This document shows, one piece after another, positions 62,044 to 64,000 of a DNA stretch of 64,000 bases. The notes beneath the pieces were generated by a model, which saw only the letters and a list, made by a program, of their open reading frames with translations, was not told where the DNA came from and made no database searches. The position numbers and the translations under genes are program-made. Position 1 is the stretch's first letter; each line of letters starts with the position of its first letter. Origin of the DNA: Paenibacillus sp. UNC451MF (GTDB lineage Bacteria > Bacillota > Bacilli > Paenibacillales > NBRC-103111); NCBI RefSeq assembly GCF_000686845.1, contig NZ_JMLS01000017.1, positions 1-64,000 of the forward strand, written 5' to 3'.

Positions 62044-63330
62044 ATGGGCACAAAAGACAATCAATTGCTGGAAGAAGAATATGAGCGGTCAGCGGTACCG
62101 GCAGCAGCGAGAAAAAGCTTGCTCTCTGTTTCTCTGGTATGGATAGGGTTTCCGATGATCATGACAGGTGCAGTTACTGGCGCCGCAATCGTGACAGGGC
62201 TTGGATTTTGGAAAGGAATGCTGGGTATCTTACTCGGCAACCTGATTTTATTTGGTTACGTCGGTATTCTCGGCATGCTATCTACAACAAAGGGATATAA
62301 TTTTGCACTACAGTCTGCAATCACTTTTGGTAGAAAAGGAGCGCGAATTGTCTCCGGGTTATTGTCCACTCTCGTTATAGGTTGGTTCGCAGTTCAGACG
62401 GGATTAACGGGCAGCAGTATGCGCGAGGCATTCGGTTCTAACGAGCTGCTCATTACACTTGTAGCAGGCATTTTATATATACTGGTCACTTTGATCGGAG
62501 TAAAAGCTTTAACTTACATCGGAGCAATCTCCGCACCGTTCTTTTTCATTCTAGGCTGCTGGGCGGTTGGTGATTCAGTGTCCCAAGGAGGCGGCTGGTC
62601 AACTATCACACAGTATGCAGGTAACCATTCCCTTAGCTTTGGGGTTGCTGTAACCATGGTTGTTGCGTTATTCGCTGATTCAGGTACGATGACGGGTGAC
62701 TTTAATCGATGGTCGAAGAACAGAAAAGAGTCTCTGCTTGCGACTTTCACTGCTTTTCCTATTGCATGTATGATCGCTATGGTGTTTGGAGGGTTAATCG
62801 CAGCGGCTGCAAGCCAAAATGCGGATTTGTTCCAATACATTGCCGGCAAGGGTGGGGCGGTAGCCTTCATCTCAGTAGTCCTATTATTCCTAAATTTGGG
62901 AAGCGTCTGCTCTCATTGTCTATATAACGCAGCCGTTGGCTGGTCCAGCCTCATAGGAGGAAAAATGAGAATAACCGCGATAGTTCTCGGAGTAATTGGT
63001 ACGATATTCGCGGTATCTGGTGCATGGAATCATTTTGCGGATTGGCTCAACTTACTTGGCATCATTGTTCCGCCTATTGGCGCGGTTATCATTATGGATC
63101 AATGGATCGTCCGCAAGGATGAAGATATTTCCGCTTCGTTCCGACCAGCTGCATTTATTGCATGGCTGGCAGGGGCTCTCATCGGTCTTATCAGCGATTA
63201 TTTGGCTCCTTATCTATCTACTGCAGTTGTGTCCTTAGTGTCCGGAGGACTTGTATATAGTTTGCTCTCGGTGAAGTTATTGAGGAAGGCTGGGACAAAT
63301 TCTGGTACGGTCATCTCCAGTAAACTCTAA
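62044..63330 (+). CDS. NCS1-family permease (cytosine/allantoin type)
   Basis: A 428-residue membrane carrier with twelve hydrophobic helices, of the nucleobase-cation-symport-1 family, which takes up cytosine, hydantoins, allantoin or related N-rings. Visible motifs are PAAARKSLLSVSLVWIGFPM at the start, GLGFWKGMLGILLGN, GWFAVQTGLTGSSM, and DSGTMTGDFNRWSKNRKES in helix 6 to loop. CodB-like length. ACGAGGG precedes ATG 62044, 38 bases after the amidohydrolase, so they are one unit. The substrate is probably what the amidohydrolase or a later enzyme uses. Confidence 0.88.
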   Translation: MGTKDNQLLEEEYERSAVPAAARKSLLSVSLVWIGFPMIMTGAVTGAAIVTGLGFWKGMLGILLGNLILFGYVGILGMLSTTKGYNFALQSAITFGRKGARIVSGLLSTLVIGWFAVQTGLTGSSMREAFGSNELLITLVAGILYILVTLIGVKALTYIGAISAPFFFILGCWAVGDSVSQGGGWSTITQYAGNHSLSFGVAVTMVVALFADSGTMTGDFNRWSKNRKESLLATFTAFPIACMIAMVFGGLIAAAASQNADLFQYIAGKGGAVAFISVVLLFLNLGSVCSHCLYNAAVGWSSLIGGKMRITAIVLGVIGTIFAVSGAWNHFADWLNLLGIIVPPIGAVIIMDQWIVRKDEDISASFRPAAFIAWLAGALIGLISDYLAPYLSTAVVSLVSGGLVYSLLSVKLLRKAGTNSGTVISSKL

Positions 63331-63400
63331 GTGAACGATTTAACAAAATAACAACGGTATAGCCCAAACAGTACGGTACAAGAGGGGAGAGGAAAAGGGA

Positions 63401-64000
63401 ATGCTGAATGAATATGGACCCTTGTTCACTTGCGCTGATATTTTGAAGCTTCCCCAATTAGAAGGTGTACTTCTCCGTGCTGGGAGTGAGGGCTTGACTC
63501 ACCAGATTGCCCGAGTCAACGTTATGGAAGTGCCTGATGTTGTGGAATGGGTACGACCGGGAGAATTCTTAATGACAACGGGCTATCCTTTTCGGAATAA
63601 TCCGCAAGCCTTGGTTGAAATGATTCCGCTGTTGGCGCAAAAAGGATTAGCTGCTCTTGGTATTAAAACCAAGCGCTATATGAATGAGATCCCTCAAGAA
63701 GCTTTGGATCTGGCGGATATGTATAACTTGCCGATATTCGAGCTTCCGCCGCAGACTGTGTTCTCCGATGTTCAGCGAGAGATCATGGAATACGTTCTTA
63801 TGAACGAGGCGAAGGAACTCACTCAATTGCAGAATCGCATTGGACATTTGACCAAGCAGATGCTAACAGGTATCTCATTGGAATCAGTGATGGCTGATTT
63901 GGCAGAGGTCTTAGGCAATCCCTTAATTTTGGTAGAAGGTGACCTGATAAAGCTATACGGTAAGTCACTACCGCTCTCATATGATGAGGAGACTGAGATA
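63401..64000 (+). CDS. PucR-family regulator, N-terminal part (cut by window end)
   Basis: The first 200 codons of a PucR-type transcriptional regulator. The N-terminal PucR domain is clear: FTCADILKLPQLEGVLLRAG, VNVMEVPDVVEWVRPGEFLM, then GIKTKRYMNEIPQEALDLAD and LPIFELPPQTVFSDVQREIM. A helical linker and the start of a GGDEF-like CdaR middle region follow. The DNA-binding helix-turn-helix at the C-terminus lies beyond the window. PucR of B. subtilis controls purine/allantoin breakdown. GGAAAAGGG precedes the ATG, 70 bases after the permease. It is likely the regulator of this nitrogen-scavenging unit. Confidence 0.88.
   Translation, partial: MLNEYGPLFTCADILKLPQLEGVLLRAGSEGLTHQIARVNVMEVPDVVEWVRPGEFLMTTGYPFRNNPQALVEMIPLLAQKGLAALGIKTKRYMNEIPQEALDLADMYNLPIFELPPQTVFSDVQREIMEYVLMNEAKELTQLQNRIGHLTKQMLTGISLESVMADLAEVLGNPLILVEGDLIKLYGKSLPLSYDEETEI

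Overview
The window looks like chromosomal DNA of a Paenibacillus-type member of the Bacillota. The signs are strong GGAGG-type ribosome binding sites, lipobox lipoproteins, mid-range base composition, many hairpin-plus-T-tract terminators, and a deoR-deoC-cdd-nupC-deoB-deoD-pdp nucleoside locus that reads like an enlarged Bacillus subtilis deo operon. I saw no rRNA, tRNA, CRISPR array, complete insertion sequence or prophage.

Layout. 1-7.6 kb is a mixed region: a decayed LysR gene, a CBS protein, a YdaT-like stress protein with the tail of a short-chain dehydrogenase behind it, a beta-hydroxyacid dehydrogenase between two near-identical terminators, a Nudix hydrolase, a PAS-PAS-PAS-GGDEF-EAL protein and a basic orphan protein. 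7.6-14.5 kb is the deoxynucleoside operon, with a DeoR operator and half-site placed as in B. subtilis and a cre-like box before nupC. 14.7-16.1 kb holds a secreted, possibly helveticin-J-like protein and a broken ArsR-type regulator. 16.2-31.5 kb is the most unusual part. It carries a GH2 glycosidase, an orphan sugar-binding lipoprotein, an MFS carrier, a cytosolic FGly sulfatase, a ROK repressor, and then a punA - second sulfatase - second deoB - leaderless 5'-nucleotidase - purine permease operon. The gene set suggests a route that would strip sulfate, sugar and phosphate from nucleoside-type compounds and pass ribose-5-phosphate and free base to metabolism. This is inference.

31.6-39.6 kb is a tightly overlapping SWIM - HEAT - MoxR ATPase - DUF5682 - VWA operon, matching the gene content of the E. 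coli yehL/M/P/Q cluster, whose function is unsettled. 39.8-48.9 kb has membrane, transport and housekeeping accessory genes (coiled-coil protein, AIM24, YihY/BrkB, MFS, VOC/AsnC pair, aldo-keto reductase, tandem GNAT, AT-rich MepB). 49.1-54.8 kb is a decay zone: an ECF sigma/anti-sigma pair with several lesions, a CAP-domain lipoprotein with 8-residue repeats, a surface-protein remnant, and a SMI1-like gene followed by a frameshifted TPR gene. 54.9-60.9 kb has an EVE protein, CsaA, and an AraC-controlled glucarate pathway (gudD, kdgD, 2-oxoglutarate semialdehyde dehydrogenase) without its transporter. 60.9-64 kb has an isochorismatase-type amidohydrolase, an NCS1 permease and the start of a PucR regulator, probably a nitrogen-scavenging unit.

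Several broken genes differ from an intact reading frame by a single base. Either this accessory DNA is decaying or some indels are assembly errors; the sequence alone cannot decide. Family assignments rest on motif recognition by eye, and no database search was run.
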